In this document: piece by piece, positions 39,119-50,032 of the stretch
Layout: each line of letters starts with the position of its first letter
Numbering within the stretch: the first letter of the stretch is position 1
Assembly (NCBI RefSeq): GCF_026410405.1
Contig: NZ_JAPMLN010000001.1
Span: 1 to 64,000 of the forward strand
DNA length: 64,000 nt
DNA from: Marinicella gelatinilytica
GTDB lineage: Bacteria; Pseudomonadota; Gammaproteobacteria; Xanthomonadales; Marinicellaceae
Direction: 5' to 3'
Program-made: the position numbers and the translations under genes
The notes under the pieces: generated by a model
The model's database searches: none
What the model saw: the letters and a program-made list of their open reading frames with translations, nothing else
What the model was told of the DNA's origin: nothing

Positions 39119-41676
39119 TTCTGATCATTCATTAATTCAAGTAAGTGATAGAGAGCGTCTAAAGCTTGTTTAGGTGAGAGTTCATCGGGATTAAGTTGGT
39201 TTAAATATTCAATAAATTCCGGTGACTCTTGTTTTGCCGGCGGTATTTCATGGCTAAATAAGCTCATTTGTTTGGATTGATGGCTTAATTCTGATTGTTC
39301 TAATTGTTTTAAGTAAGATTTCGCCTGTTGTAAGGTTTTTTCAGGCAATCCTGCTAAAGCGGCCACTTGAATACCGTAACTTTGACTGGCAGCGCCATTC
39401 TTAACCTTATGCAAAAAGACAATGCGATTTTTATGTTCCACGGCAGTTAAATGGACATTTATAACGCTTGGTAACTCGTTGGCAAGTTCAGTAAGCTCAA
39501 AATAATGAGTGGCGAATAAGCACATGGCGCGATTATCTTTGGCCAAATGATTAGCGCAAGCATAAGCCAACGACAAACCGTCATAGGTACTGGTACCTCG
39601 ACCAATTTCATCCATTAAAACCAAAGAGTGTTCGCCTGCATGGTGCAAGATGGTTGCGGTTTCACTCATTTCCACCATAAAGGTTGAACGCCCGCGACTT
39701 AAATCATCGCCGGCACCAATCCGTGTGAAAATACGATCAATATCACCGATTATGGCTTTTTGTGCAGGCACAAATGAACCGGCTTTCGCTAACAGCACAA
39801 TCAATGCCGACTGTCGCATATAGGTGGATTTACCGCCCATGTTGGGGCCGGTAATAATGTGCATACGTCGTTGTGCATTCATGGCCAGATCATTGGCTTC
39901 GAAAGGTGTGGTTAAATGGTGCTCCACCACTGGATGACGGCCTTGAATGATTTCAATTTTAAGGTCTTGAATTAAGGTTGGTCGGGCGTAGTTGTGAAGC
40001 ACCGCATGGGCGGCTAAATTACAAGCAATATCAATATCACAAACTAATTCAGAGGTTTTTTGCAAGTCACTGATAAAAGGTGAAAAATAATCAAGTAATT
40101 CTTCATATAATTGTTTTTCATAAGCCAGAGATTTTTCTTTACTGCTCAGGACCTTTTGTTCGAATTCTTTAAGCTCCGGTGTGGTATACCGCTCCGCTGC
40201 CTTCAGTGTTTGTCGTCTGATGTAATGTTCCGGTACTTTGTCACTGTGTTGTTTTGTAACTTCAATATAATAACCATGGACTCGGTTATAGCCGACTTTG
40301 AGGCTATTAATGCCGGTTTCTTGTTGTGCTTGCAATTCAAAATCTAATAAATATTGGCCTGCGTCGGTACTGATGGTACGTAATTCATCAAGTTGGGGGT
40401 CAAAACCATCAGCAATGACACCACCGTCACGAATAAGAACCGGGGGATTATCTTTTATGGCTTTATCTATATACTGCACAATGGCATCATGGCTCAGTAA
40501 AGCTGTCCCAAGATGTGATAAAACTGCGTTATCACTGGCTAATAATTGATCCTTGAGGTCTTTGCAGGCGATTAATGCCACTTTCAAACCGGTGATATCC
40601 CGTGGTCGGGCTGTTTTTAAACTAATGCGAGACACCATGCGTTGCATATCGCCCATGGTTTTTAAATGTGTTTGACAGTTTTCGTAGCTGGCTGAATTAA
40701 TAAAAGCTTCAATCAAATCTAAGCGTTTATTTAATGTGTGGTTATCACGCAAAGGTTGTTTTAATTGAGCCCGTAATTTTCGAGAACCCATGGCGGTGCT
40801 GCAGTGATCCATAAATCCACACAGTGTTAATTCGTCTTTATTATCTGCATGGTAATCAATTTCTAAATTTTTACGGGATTGTGCATCAATGTGTAAATAG
40901 TGATGAAGTTGCTCAACCAGAGGTGGTTTTAAATGGCTTAAATCAACTTTTTGCGTATGTTCTATATACTGCAATAAGGCGCCGGCAGCTGGTAGTACAA
41001 TATCATCAGATTCAATGTCAAAACCTCCCAAATCATGCACTTTAAATAAGTTTGTAAGTCTGTTGAGTGCGCTTTCACAGTCAAAATCCCACGGCGGTCT
41101 TTGCTGAATGTTGTACTCATCCAGATGCGTCATGACATGACTGCCTTCACTGATTAATAATTCACTGGGGTTTAAGCGACTTAATTGAGCCAGTAAAGTG
41201 CTGATGTCATCAATGCGTTGAACCAAGAAGTCACCGCTGCTCATGGACAAGTAAGCTAAAGCCAGCCGCTTTTTATCACTGTGTATGGCCACCAAAAGAT
41301 TATCATTTCTGGCATCCAGTAATGCTTCTTCAGTGATGGTTCCCGGTGTAATAATGCGCACCACTTCACGCTTAACAGGGCCTTTTGATTCGCCCGCAGC
41401 TTCCATTTGTTCACAAATCGCCACTGATAAGCCTTTTTTAACGAGTTTTGCCAGATAATTGTCGGCCGCATGGTATGGAATACCGGCCATCGGTATTGGT
41501 TTGCCGCCGGATTGACCTCGCTGGGTGAGGGTGATGTCCAATAATTGAGCTGCCTTTTTAGCATCATCAAAAAACAGCTCGTAAAAATCACCCATTCTAT
41601 AAAACAACAACATATCCTGATAATCCGCTTTAATCTTAAAGAATTGTTGCATCATTGGTGTATGTTGTTGTGTCAT
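39115..41676 (-). CDS. mutS: DNA mismatch repair protein MutS
   Basis: Mismatch-recognition ATPase, 853 residues, full length. The N-terminal mismatch-binding domain contains the Phe-x-Glu type motif in [17 protein letters not shown]. The clamp and lever regions follow, then the Walker [12 protein letters not shown], the Walker [17 protein letters not shown], and the [10 protein letters not shown] signature. It is divergent from recA across a 310-base gap, an arrangement of two genome-maintenance genes seen in several gammaproteobacteria. Confidence 0.98.
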   Translation of the reverse strand: MTQQHTPMMQQFFKIKADYQDMLLFYRMGDFYELFFDDAKKAAQLLDITLTQRGQSGGKPIPMAGIPYHAADNYLAKLVKKGLSVAICEQMEAAGESKGPVKREVVRIITPGTITEEALLDARNDNLLVAIHSDKKRLALAYLSMSSGDFLVQRIDDISTLLAQLSRLNPSELLISEGSHVMTHLDEYNIQQRPPWDFDCESALNRLTNLFKVHDLGGFDIESDDIVLPAAGALLQYIEHTQKVDLSHLKPPLVEQLHHYLHIDAQSRKNLEIDYHADNKDELTLCGFMDHCSTAMGSRKLRAQLKQPLRDNHTLNKRLDLIEAFINSASYENCQTHLKTMGDMQRMVSRISLKTARPRDITGLKVALIACKDLKDQLLASDNAVLSHLGTALLSHDAIVQYIDKAIKDNPPVLIRDGGVIADGFDPQLDELRTISTDAGQYLLDFELQAQQETGINSLKVGYNRVHGYYIEVTKQHSDKVPEHYIRRQTLKAAERYTTPELKEFEQKVLSSKEKSLAYEKQLYEELLDYFSPFISDLQKTSELVCDIDIACNLAAHAVLHNYARPTLIQDLKIEIIQGRHPVVEHHLTTPFEANDLAMNAQRRMHIITGPNMGGKSTYMRQSALIVLLAKAGSFVPAQKAIIGDIDRIFTRIGAGDDLSRGRSTFMVEMSETATILHHAGEHSLVLMDEIGRGTSTYDGLSLAYACANHLAKDNRAMCLFATHYFELTELANELPSVINVHLTAVEHKNRIVFLHKVKNGAASQSYGIQVAALAGLPEKTLQQAKSYLKQLEQSELSHQSKQMSLFSHEIPPAKQESPEFIEYLNQLNPDELSPKQALDALYHLLELMNDQN

Positions 41677-41986
41677 TAGGCGGTTTTATTCATTTCAAAG
41701 AAGCGGCTTATTCTATCAAATTAAAAGGGAGAGCTCGTGTTGATCAAAGCAAGAAAGTAACTTTATTGGCCAATATTTTGTCGGATTTTATGTTTTAATG
41801 GCGCTTATGACGCGCATACATTCAAAGCATTATGCACAGTCTCACTTTTTGCGACTGGTATCGATAAAATACTACATGGGTGAGAAAAAATAGACATCTT
41901 TTTATGGTATATGCGATTTTTTTCTCCATCAATAACTGCGATAATAGATCATTAAATTTACTGTACAAATTTGTAAGGAGCAAACA
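41677..41986. promoter_or_regulatory. Divergent mutS/recA promoter region
   Basis: A 310-base gap with no gene. It ends with AAGGAG as the recA ribosome binding site. GATAAT near 41940 could be a recA -10. No perfect CTGT-N8-ACAG SOS box is visible. The only strong symmetric element is the palindrome listed separately at 41964-41975. No hairpin terminator is seen. Confidence 0.5.
41964..41975. promoter_or_regulatory. Palindrome TACAAATTTGTA at the recA start, possible LexA-type site
   Basis: A perfect 12-bp palindrome immediately before the recA ribosome binding site. With its flank it reads TTACTGTACAAATTTGTAA, in which TACTGTA matches the left half of the classical LexA box but the right half does not. 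The same 12-mer is in the palindrome before the giant operon. Confidence 0.4.
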
Positions 41987-43036
41987 ATGGATGACAACAA
42001 AAAGAAAGCCTTGGCAGCTGCGTTAGGGCAGATAGATAAGCAATTTGGAAAAGGTTCGGTGATGCGTATGGGTGACAATCTGGCGTTAACCACGGATGTT
42101 TACTCCACTGGTTCACTGGGGCTGGATGTGGCATTGGGTATTGGTGGTTTGCCACGTGGCCGAGTGGTCGAAATATATGGCCCTGAATCCAGTGGTAAAA
42201 CAACCCTAACATTGCATGCTGTGGCAGAGTGCCAGAAAAAAGGGGGCACCGCCGCTTTTATTGATGCTGAACATGCCTTAGACCCAAGTTATGCCGCAAA
42301 ATTAGGTGTCAATATTGATGATTTGCTGGTGTCACAACCTGATACCGGCGAAGAATCTTTGGAAATTTGTGATATGTTGGTGCGCTCAGGGGCTGTGGAT
42401 CTGGTGGTTATAGACTCAGTGGCAGCCTTAACACCAAAAGCTGAAATTGAAGGTGAAATGGGGGACTCACACATGGGTCTACAAGCACGATTAATGTCAC
42501 AGGCCTTGCGTAAATTAACCGGAAATATTAAACGCACCAATTGTATGGTGATTTTTATTAACCAAATTCGCATGAAAATTGGTGTGATGTTTGGTAGTCC
42601 TGAAACCACAACCGGTGGTAATGCACTTAAGTTTTATTCCTCCGTGCGTTTGGATATCCGTCGCATTGGTGCCATCAAAAAGGGTGATGAGGTGATTGGT
42701 AATGATACCCGGGTTAAAGTGGTTAAAAACAAATTAGCACCACCGTTTAAACAAGCTCAATTTGAAATTCTGTATGGGCAGGGTATATCGTTATTGGGTG
42801 AACTGATTGATTTTGGCGTGGAACATGATTTGGTTTCTAAAGCCGGTGCCTGGTATAGTTATGGGGAAACCAGAATAGGCCAAGGTAAAGAAAATGCCAA
42901 ACAATATTTTAGAGATAACCCTGAACAAGCAATTGAATTAGAAGCTAAAATTCGTAAAATCTTATTACCTAGCCCAGAGGATATTAAGGCTCAGTTAGCG
43001 GAACAAGAGCAAGAGCAACCACAAGAACAAGAGTAA
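41987..43036 (+). CDS. recA: Recombinase RecA
   Basis: DNA-dependent ATPase for homologous recombination and SOS induction. It is 349 residues with Walker [10 protein letters not shown] at 65-73, Walker [11 protein letters not shown], and the L2-loop region containing [14 protein letters not shown]. The C-terminus is an acidic Glu/Gln repeat ([11 protein letters not shown]), as is common in RecA tails. It follows a good AAGGAG site and overlaps recX by one base. Confidence 0.99.
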   Translation: MDDNKKKALAAALGQIDKQFGKGSVMRMGDNLALTTDVYSTGSLGLDVALGIGGLPRGRVVEIYGPESSGKTTLTLHAVAECQKKGGTAAFIDAEHALDPSYAAKLGVNIDDLLVSQPDTGEESLEICDMLVRSGAVDLVVIDSVAALTPKAEIEGEMGDSHMGLQARLMSQALRKLTGNIKRTNCMVIFINQIRMKIGVMFGSPETTTGGNALKFYSSVRLDIRRIGAIKKGDEVIGNDTRVKVVKNKLAPPFKQAQFEILYGQGISLLGELIDFGVEHDLVSKAGAWYSYGETRIGQGKENAKQYFRDNPEQAIELEAKIRKILLPSPEDIKAQLAEQEQEQPQEQE

Positions 43037-43488
43037 TGCCTCAAAAAGCAGATGATCTAAATGCCAAGGCCAAGGCATCGGCTTTGGCTTCTTTGGCCAT
43101 GCGTGAACACAGTGTCTTTGAGTTGCGCCAGAAGTTATTGCGTAAAGAAATACCTGAACAGATTGTGACAGACCTGTTGCTTGATTTACGGCAACAAAAT
43201 TTACTCAGTGATTCGCGATTTGCTGAAGTTTATTGGCGGCAACGCGCCGGTAAGGGCTTTGGTCCCAATAAAATTGCTTACGAGCTTCAGCAAAAAGGCA
43301 TTGACGATGCTTTAATTCAGTCCTCACAAGCCACCACTGAAATTGATTTTAATGATGTTATCAAGCAGGTTTATGCAAAAAAGTACCGTTCTCAGCCATG
43401 CCATGATTTAAAAGAGAAAGCCAAAAGACAGGGTTTTTTATATCGTCGTGGCTTTTCGGCAGATTTAATTAAAACAGTTTTGGATTAA
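43036..43488 (+). CDS. recX: Regulatory protein RecX
   Basis: Inhibitor of RecA filament extension; 150 residues of mainly helical three-helix repeats. Recognisable segments are AMREHSVFELRQKLLRK and LRQQNLLSDSRFAEVYWRQRAGKGFGP. Its start shares one base with the recA stop, so the two are co-translated, the standard arrangement. Confidence 0.95.
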   Translation: MPQKADDLNAKAKASALASLAMREHSVFELRQKLLRKEIPEQIVTDLLLDLRQQNLLSDSRFAEVYWRQRAGKGFGPNKIAYELQQKGIDDALIQSSQATTEIDFNDVIKQVYAKKYRSQPCHDLKEKAKRQGFLYRRGFSADLIKTVLD

Positions 43489-43491
43489 TGC

Positions 43492-44748
43492 ATGGACGTA
43501 GATTTCGATTATCACCATATATGGCACCCTTACAGCCAAATGCCTGCACAATCAAAACCTTTGCCGGTGGTTTCAGCGGAGGGGGTTTATCTCAAATTAG
43601 CGGACGGTCGACAATTGATCGACGGTATGGCCTCTTGGTGGTCTTGCATTCATGGTTACAATCAACCACGATTGAATGAATCTCTGAAATTACAACTAGA
43701 TAAAATGGCCCATGTCATGTTTGGTGGTTTGACCCATCAACCTGCCATATCTTTGGCAAAAAAACTGGTTAATATAACCGCCGAACCTTTGCAACACGTT
43801 TTTTTTGCTGATTCCGGTTCAGTGGGTGTTGAGGTTGCCATGAAAATGGCCGCTCAGTTTTGTTTTGAGAATGGCTTAGCGCAAAAAAAACGTTTTTTAA
43901 GTTTCAAAAAAGGCTACCATGGTGATACTTTTGGTGCTATGGCAGTGTGTGATCCGGTAACCGGGATGCATCATAAATTTAAGCGTTTATTAAACAAGCA
44001 TATTTTCATCGAATCACCGCAATGCGGTTTTTATGAACCTTGGCAGCCACATTATATGGATGAGCTTGAACAGCAATTGGCTGCCCATCATCAAGACATT
44101 ATTGCTGTCATTTTTGAGCCGGTGGTACAAGGTGCCGGTGGTATGAATATCTATCACCCTCATTACTTAAAAGCCGCACGTGAATTATGTGATGAATATA
44201 ATGTGTTATTGATTTTTGATGAGGTTGCCACCGGTTTTGGTCGTACCGGAGAACTATTTGCTTATCAACATGGGGATGTTGTTCCTGATATTTTGGTTTT
44301 GGGTAAAGCCTTAACCGGTGGTTATATGACCTTATCCGCGGTATTAACTGGTTCAAAAATTGCCCATGGAATAAAAGAACCATTTATGCACGGACCCACT
44401 TTTATGGCAAATCCATTGGCTTGTGCAGTATCCTTGGCTTCGATTGAACTGCTGTTAAGCCAAGATTGGCAAGCCAATATTAAACGCATTCAACAACAAT
44501 TAACGACACAATTATCACCTTGCAAAACCTTGGATAATGTTCAGTCCGTCCGGGTATTGGGCGGCATCGGTGTGGTGGAGCTAAAAGAAACACCTGATTG
44601 GTCCGCTATTCACGATTATTTGGTCAATAATGGCGTGTGGCTCAGGCCTTTTAAAAATTTGCTTTATATGATGCCACCTTATATCATTACTGAACAACAA
44701 CTGACGCATTTAACTGAAACACTTTTTCAAGCACTCAAGAAAACATGA
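43492..44748 (+). CDS. bioA: Adenosylmethionine-8-amino-7-oxononanoate aminotransferase
   Basis: PLP enzyme of biotin synthesis that makes 7,8-diaminopelargonate using S-adenosylmethionine as amino donor. The 418 residues include the BioA-typical N-terminus HHIWHPYSQM, DGMASWWSCIHGYN, the Asp of FDEVATGFGRTG and the PLP lysine in LGKALTGGYM. No other bio gene is in the window; it sits alone after recX with three bases between. Confidence 0.95.
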   Translation: MDVDFDYHHIWHPYSQMPAQSKPLPVVSAEGVYLKLADGRQLIDGMASWWSCIHGYNQPRLNESLKLQLDKMAHVMFGGLTHQPAISLAKKLVNITAEPLQHVFFADSGSVGVEVAMKMAAQFCFENGLAQKKRFLSFKKGYHGDTFGAMAVCDPVTGMHHKFKRLLNKHIFIESPQCGFYEPWQPHYMDELEQQLAAHHQDIIAVIFEPVVQGAGGMNIYHPHYLKAARELCDEYNVLLIFDEVATGFGRTGELFAYQHGDVVPDILVLGKALTGGYMTLSAVLTGSKIAHGIKEPFMHGPTFMANPLACAVSLASIELLLSQDWQANIKRIQQQLTTQLSPCKTLDNVQSVRVLGGIGVVELKETPDWSAIHDYLVNNGVWLRPFKNLLYMMPPYIITEQQLTHLTETLFQALKKT

Positions 44749-45521
44749 TTATTTTATTATCACCTTCAAAAGGTCAAAATTTTGAACCATCTCAAGTTGA
44801 TGAGTTTAGCCAACCCCAATTGCTGTCGGCCAGTGAAAAACTTATGGCAAAACTTAAAACCATGAAACAGTCAGAAATTCAGTCACTGATGTCTATTAGC
44901 GAAAAATTGGCTGAATTAAACCATGAACGATTTCAGCAATTTAAAACACCGTTTAAATTAGGCACTGCCAAACAAGCGGCTTTGGCTTTTCAGGGAGATG
45001 TGTACAGTGGTTTAAAGGCAGAAGAAATGGATTCGGATGATTTATCGTTTGCACAAAAGCACCTGAGAATTTTGTCGGGTTTATATGGATATTTAAAACC
45101 TTTAGATTTAATTTTGCCTTATCGCTTGGAGATGAAAACCAAATTAGCGGTTGCCGGTGATGAAAATTTATATCAGTTTTGGGGCGATACCTTAACCGAA
45201 TGTTTAAATGACGAATTGGCGACAAAAGATACTGTGATTAACTTAGCATCTAATGAATATTTTAAGGCCATAAAACCCAAAAAGGTCAAAGCACCAATTA
45301 TAAATATTAACTTTAAAGACAGTAAAGAGGGTAAGACAAGGGTGGTCGCTATTTACGCTAAAATTGCCCGCGGAGCCATGGCACGAGCGATAATTACTAA
45401 CCGCATTGATAACCCTGAGGCCATTAAGAAATTGGTGGTTGATGATTACCGCTATCAAACAGATCTATCAGATGATTTGAACTGGACATTTACCCGTCAA
45501 CAGCCGCCACCTAAATCGTAG
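44745..45521 (+). CDS. yaaA: Peroxide stress protein YaaA (DUF328)
   Basis: 258 residues beginning with the family hallmark MIILLSPSKGQNF. It contains LSGLYGYLKPLDLILPYRLE and LASNEYFKAI, followed by AKIARGAMARAII. The E. coli protein lowers intracellular iron-dependent damage under peroxide stress. The start overlaps the bioA stop (ATGA), so it is likely co-transcribed. Confidence 0.94.
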   Translation: MIILLSPSKGQNFEPSQVDEFSQPQLLSASEKLMAKLKTMKQSEIQSLMSISEKLAELNHERFQQFKTPFKLGTAKQAALAFQGDVYSGLKAEEMDSDDLSFAQKHLRILSGLYGYLKPLDLILPYRLEMKTKLAVAGDENLYQFWGDTLTECLNDELATKDTVINLASNEYFKAIKPKKVKAPIININFKDSKEGKTRVVAIYAKIARGAMARAIITNRIDNPEAIKKLVVDDYRYQTDLSDDLNWTFTRQQPPPKS

Positions 45522-45525
45522 TTTT

Positions 45526-45948
45526 TTGAGAAAAGTTAAGTTTAAATTTGCACCTAAACTATCCACCTCATTAAGTTTTTTTGTGCTTTATGGGATTATG
45601 GCTGTTTTATTTCAGGGTAGAAAATCAGATTCATTGAGAAGTGAATTTTTACTTCGGCTCTTTCCTGATATGTATCAACATATATCTAATTTCACCCTCA
45701 GTTATCTATTAATTGCGGGTATTGGATATGTCTGGATATTGACCGAGGTTAATTACTTATATATTTCATGGATGGTCTTGGTCGTTGTGGTGTTAAATTT
45801 TATCTATGAACTTTGCATTCCTATCCTAAATACACCGGATATTGTCGATGCTTATTATGGTTTAGTCGGCAGTGTTATGGCTTATGTTTTTCTGATAATT
45901 AGTAAACGATTTGGTCTTTTGAACATACAAAATTCCTCACTCAGTTAA
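45526..45948 (+). CDS. Small membrane protein, weakly VanZ-like
   Basis: 140 residues with about four membrane helices. The start is a TTG, five bases after yaaA. It is favoured over the first ATG at 45598 because it restores a positively charged N-terminus (MRKVKFKF) followed by a full first helix. The segment YELCIPILNTPDIVDAYYG followed by a helix resembles VanZ-type proteins, where an acidic residue and a GxxxG-like helix are conserved, but the match is weak. No function can be assigned. Confidence 0.65.
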   Translation: MRKVKFKFAPKLSTSLSFFVLYGIMAVLFQGRKSDSLRSEFLLRLFPDMYQHISNFTLSYLLIAGIGYVWILTEVNYLYISWMVLVVVVLNFIYELCIPILNTPDIVDAYYGLVGSVMAYVFLIISKRFGLLNIQNSSLS

Positions 45949-46004
45949 AGACTTTGTACTAATCTTAAAACCCGTGAAAAGAAATCTAACGGCGGAAAAA
46001 TCTA

Positions 46005-48584
46005 TCAGGGTTGGGTTCCAATAATTAATTGCTCAGTGGGTTTTGCAAAATAGAACCCTTGATAGTAGTCACAATGCAGTGATTTAAGAAATTGATATTG
46101 ATCTTGGGTTTCAACACCTTCAGCCACAATTAGTAATCCCATGGCGCGTGCCATGGCAATAATGCTCTGTATCATCGCCGCATGGCCGTCATTATTTGGA
46201 ATGTCTTCAATAAATGAACGGTCAATTTTTATTTTATCAATAGGCAGTTGTTTAAGGTGAGTGAAGGATGAATAACCTGTTCCAAAATCATCAATGGCAA
46301 TACGAATACCCATTAATTTAAGTTGATTAAGCATTTCCGAGGCTTGTTTACTTTCATACATTAAAATAGACTCGGTAATCTCAAATTCCAGAGATCCTGG
46401 TGTGATGTCATAGCGGTTAATCAATTGACTGATGTTGTCAATGAAATGCCGGTCTTTTAGCTGGCTCATGGATAAATTGGCACTGATATAAAAAGCATCA
46501 TTCGGTGTTTGCTTTTTGTGACTTTGTATCTTTTGGCACACTTGTTCAATCACCCAATAACCAAATTCTCGCATCATTGATGTTTGCTCAATAATGGGTA
46601 TAAACGTATCGGGTAAAAGCAGACCACGTTGTGGGTGTTGCCAACGCGCCAATGCTTCCCATCCATGATGCAAATTACTGTCAAATGTGAGAATAGGTTG
46701 GTATAGCATTTTTATATCATTATTTTTCAGGGCCTGATGAATGTCTGTTTCTAAGGCATGACGTTCTTTAACAGCATCTTCCATTTCTTTGTGAAAAACA
46801 CGAACTCGACTTCGGCCTCGGTTTTTGGCTTCATAAAGCGCGGTGTCAGCGCGCTGTAATAAAGTGGTTACCCGCTCACCGTCCCGAGGGTAGATACTTA
46901 GGCCAACACAGGCTGTTACATGATAGGTTTTATGGGCAAACAGGATAGGTTCACAGACCCGGTCACAAACTAAATGAGCAAATTCGAGGGCTTTTTGTTC
47001 CGCCAAAGTGACGTCTGCATTGAGGTTTGATAAGTGCAAGATAAAAACATCACTACTGAGGCGACCGACCAAATCATTGACACGGATAAGATTTGATAAT
47101 CGCTTTGATACCGTTTTAAGTACCACATCACCGAAGCGGTGGCCTTGGGCGTCGTTCAGGGTTTTGAATTGATCGATATCAATAATCAACAAAGCACCGT
47201 TACATGATTTTTCGGCACATTCCTGTAAACCGTTTTGCAAGTGTTCACGAATCAAATTGATATTGGCTAAACCGGTAAGTTCGTCGTGTTGAACCAGGTA
47301 TTTAATTTTATTTTCAAATTGGCTGATTTCAGTCACATCGACAGCCACTGTTAACATTAAGTCATTTTTGCTGGGGTTATTTGACAGCAAAGTTTTTGAA
47401 ACCATCAGCTCCCTGATTTCTTTTTGGTTGTTTTCAATTTTGATTTCATGGTGAATGTTATTGCTTGCTGCCGAGTGTTCAATTAAATCTTTATATTGTG
47501 GGCGGTTTGTTACAAACTGATAAATGTTAAGTGGTTGCTCATCAACAAGGGGTAGTCCTAAAAACTCTGCAGCACTGTGGTTTAACAAAACCACATCACC
47601 ACGGTAATCATGCACAAAAATCAAGTGTGGCATGTGATTAATAATTTGTCTTAATTGTTTTTGTTGCGCCAGAATAATGGCCGTTGATTTGCGGAATTTT
47701 CGGTGAAAAATAATTGCGGTTATAAGGCTGCCCAAAGCGATGAAAAGTACCGAAATCATGGCAAAATAGAACCACTGTGGTAATTGATTTTTGGGTGATG
47801 AATCCAGCCATTTTTGCCGACTCTGATAATAATAAGAGTTTGGATCCTGCTTCCATGCCACTATGTTGCGATCGAAGGCTGATAAAAAGGTTTTGTCACG
47901 GTCTCTGTTTTGTGTGATGTACACCTTAAAGGGATCGAACATAATATTACTGGCAAAAAATGGATATTTTTTTGCCATGGCCAAACCGTAAACATTATTG
48001 GCCACCACAGCATCCACTTTGGCATTTTTTAGTAGTTCAAATACATCATTATAGGAATCGGCATACGTGGGGTGGCAAGTGACTTCGTATTCGTGACATT
48101 GTTTTAGAAAGTTTTGACCGTTGATGCCGTTTTTGAGCAAGCCGATGGTTTTATCTTGGAGGTCTAAAATGGTTTCTACTTTGGAATTCGTGGGTAAAAA
48201 CACTTGGCCCCACACATTGGCAAATGATTCCTGACTATATATTAACCGCTGGGCACGTTCCTCGGTGTATCCCAAACCCGGCAGGATATCGATGGCGCCT
48301 AATTTGATGGCCTCCATGAGCGTAGGAAATTCACCATATTGCCATTGTATGGCGAGCTGGTTTTCTTCTGCAACGCGATTAATTAAATCGATAATGAAAC
48401 CTTCCGGCTCTCCTGATTCATTAAGATAACCCATTGGGGGAGCATGGAAAAAACCAATGATCCATGGTTGGTTATCAGAAGTGGCGGGGAGTGATTCAGG
48501 TTTATTTTGATTTTGCGCAAGAGCTGAACTGCTTAACCAAAAGCCTATTATGAGTAGCCTCGGTATGAGTTTGTATCTATACAC
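46005..48584 (-). CDS. Solute-sensing phosphodiesterase: SBP_bac_3-TM-PAS-GGDEF(degenerate)-EAL
   Basis: An 859-residue membrane signalling protein. In order: signal peptide, periplasmic solute-binding domain (about 36-260; ESGEPEGFIIDLINRV is typical of SBP_bac_3), one membrane helix (about 271-295), PAS (about 305-425), GGDEF domain (430-595) and EAL domain (610-850). The GGDEF active site is replaced by LSSDV (509-513), so cyclase activity is unlikely. The EAL domain is intact (EAL at 643-645, EITES, DDFGTGYSS, KIDRSF, AEGVET), so it should hydrolyse c-di-GMP. It starts at a GTG with GAGG just upstream. A small-molecule ligand, probably an amino acid, is expected to control it. Confidence 0.92.
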   Translation of the reverse strand: MYRYKLIPRLLIIGFWLSSSALAQNQNKPESLPATSDNQPWIIGFFHAPPMGYLNESGEPEGFIIDLINRVAEENQLAIQWQYGEFPTLMEAIKLGAIDILPGLGYTEERAQRLIYSQESFANVWGQVFLPTNSKVETILDLQDKTIGLLKNGINGQNFLKQCHEYEVTCHPTYADSYNDVFELLKNAKVDAVVANNVYGLAMAKKYPFFASNIMFDPFKVYITQNRDRDKTFLSAFDRNIVAWKQDPNSYYYQSRQKWLDSSPKNQLPQWFYFAMISVLFIALGSLITAIIFHRKFRKSTAIILAQQKQLRQIINHMPHLIFVHDYRGDVVLLNHSAAEFLGLPLVDEQPLNIYQFVTNRPQYKDLIEHSAASNNIHHEIKIENNQKEIRELMVSKTLLSNNPSKNDLMLTVAVDVTEISQFENKIKYLVQHDELTGLANINLIREHLQNGLQECAEKSCNGALLIIDIDQFKTLNDAQGHRFGDVVLKTVSKRLSNLIRVNDLVGRLSSDVFILHLSNLNADVTLAEQKALEFAHLVCDRVCEPILFAHKTYHVTACVGLSIYPRDGERVTTLLQRADTALYEAKNRGRSRVRVFHKEMEDAVKERHALETDIHQALKNNDIKMLYQPILTFDSNLHHGWEALARWQHPQRGLLLPDTFIPIIEQTSMMREFGYWVIEQVCQKIQSHKKQTPNDAFYISANLSMSQLKDRHFIDNISQLINRYDITPGSLEFEITESILMYESKQASEMLNQLKLMGIRIAIDDFGTGYSSFTHLKQLPIDKIKIDRSFIEDIPNNDGHAAMIQSIIAMARAMGLLIVAEGVETQDQYQFLKSLHCDYYQGFYFAKPTEQLIIGTQP

Positions 48585-48685
48585 ACTAACCTCAAAAAAT
48601 CATGTTATTATCATAACTTATTTAAGGTAACGTTTGTGACGATTTAAAAAAATAATTGATACTTATCTCAGTAATCAGTTTTTCA

Positions 48686-48740
48686 CAAAAGCCCCGTCTT
48701 TTCTTTTTTACTTAATGTGCGAAGGTTTCTTGAAGCGGGG
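48686..48740 (-). terminator. Possible terminator downstream of gloB
   Basis: On the minus strand CCCCG (48740-48736) can pair with CGGGG (48696-48692), followed by CTTTTG. The stem is short and the loop long (39 nt), so the call is weak. Confidence 0.3.
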
Positions 48741-48741
48741 A

Positions 48742-49509
48742 TTAAAAACGATCTTTCCAGGCTCTTAACACAGCAAAGCAACTAATCTCATCTTTAATGG
48801 ATATATTGTGTTGTGCTTCTAAATTTTTTTGTAATTCAGGATCATCTGTACGTAAAAATGGATTTAGTTGTTGTTCAATCAATAAAGATGACGGTAAAGT
48901 TGGTTGTTTTTTGCGCCGTAAATCATTGATATGACTGCAGAACTCTTTTAGTCGGTTAGAATTGGGTGATACTGTCAGTGCAAATCGACAATTATCCTGT
49001 GTATATTCGTGACCGCAATAAACCGCCAAAGAATCGGGTAGTGCTTTAATTTTATTCAGTGATGACACAAACATTGCCGGGTTACCCTCGAACATACGAC
49101 CACAGCCCAGTGAAAACAGCGCATCACCGGAAAATAACCAGCTGTCGTTATAAAAAGCAATATGCGTTAGGGTATGGCCGGGAATAAACAGTACTTTTAG
49201 TTGGCTCTCCAGTTCTTTAAGCGTAACAACATCGTCTTCATAAACGTTCGTTAATTCGCCTGCGATGCGATCATCCTCAGGGCCCCAAGCCGGAACGTTA
49301 TGTTGTTTTTGTAAAGGCAATAATCCACCCACATGATCGCCATGATGGTGGGTGATTAAAATGCCTGACAGGATTAATTGGTGTTTGGCGATAAATTCAT
49401 TTACCGGATCAGCTTCACCCGGATCAACCACATAACAATGTTGTTTATCGTGAATGGCCCAAATATAATTATCCGTTAACGCTTTAATCGGTGAAACTTG
49501 AATTGTCAT
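48742..49509 (-). CDS. gloB: Hydroxyacylglutathione hydrolase (glyoxalase II)
   Basis: Hydrolyses S-lactoylglutathione to lactate and glutathione, completing methylglyoxal detoxification. The 255-residue metallo-beta-lactamase-fold protein has the binuclear metal motif THHHGDH (residues 53-59), a further His in FIPGHTLTHIAFY, the Asp in SGDALFSLGCGR, and YCGHEYTQDN. It is divergent from rnhA across 76 bases, the classic gloB/rnhA/dnaQ neighbourhood. Confidence 0.96.
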   Translation of the reverse strand: MTIQVSPIKALTDNYIWAIHDKQHCYVVDPGEADPVNEFIAKHQLILSGILITHHHGDHVGGLLPLQKQHNVPAWGPEDDRIAGELTNVYEDDVVTLKELESQLKVLFIPGHTLTHIAFYNDSWLFSGDALFSLGCGRMFEGNPAMFVSSLNKIKALPDSLAVYCGHEYTQDNCRFALTVSPNSNRLKEFCSHINDLRRKKQPTLPSSLLIEQQLNPFLRTDDPELQKNLEAQHNISIKDEISCFAVLRAWKDRF

Positions 49510-49585
49510 GTTATCATTTCTTTTTTTCTAACCACCCTTATAATGCCCATTATTTCATCAGCTTGCAAGCCACAGGATAATCGTT

Positions 49586-50032
49586 TTGAGTCAGATTAAT
49601 AAACAAATTACCATTCATACCGATGGCTCATGTTTGGGTAATCCGGGGCCCGGCGGTTGGGCGGCACTGTTGCAATTCAATGGCCATGAAAAGTTAATAA
49701 CCGGTGGTGATACCGATACCACCAATAACCGCATGGAAATGATGGCGGTTATAAAAGCCTTGGAATCATTGCGTCAACCTTGTGATATAGAGTTGTACAC
49801 CGATTCTAAATATGTCATGGATGGTGCCACCCGATGGTTAAAAGGTTGGCGTGCCAATGGTTGGCGAACCAGTCAAAAAAAACCTGTTAAGAACATAGAA
49901 TTATGGCAGCAGTTAGACAAATTATCAGAACCCCATAATATTGATTGGCACTGGGTTAAAGCGCATGCCGGTCACGAACACAACGAGCGGGTCGATGAAG
50001 CGGCCAGGCAACAAGCGGAACAACGATTATGA
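49586..50032 (+). CDS. rnhA: Ribonuclease HI
   Basis: Cleaves RNA in RNA-DNA hybrids. 148 residues with the four acidic catalytic positions D13 ([14 protein letters not shown]), E51 (NRMEMMAV), D73 (YTDSKYV) and D137 (NERVDEAA). The basic handle region is present ([10 protein letters not shown]). Its stop overlaps the dnaQ start by four bases. Confidence 0.97.
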   Translation: MSQINKQITIHTDGSCLGNPGPGGWAALLQFNGHEKLITGGDTDTTNNRMEMMAVIKALESLRQPCDIELYTDSKYVMDGATRWLKGWRANGWRTSQKKPVKNIELWQQLDKLSEPHNIDWHWVKAHAGHEHNERVDEAARQQAEQRL

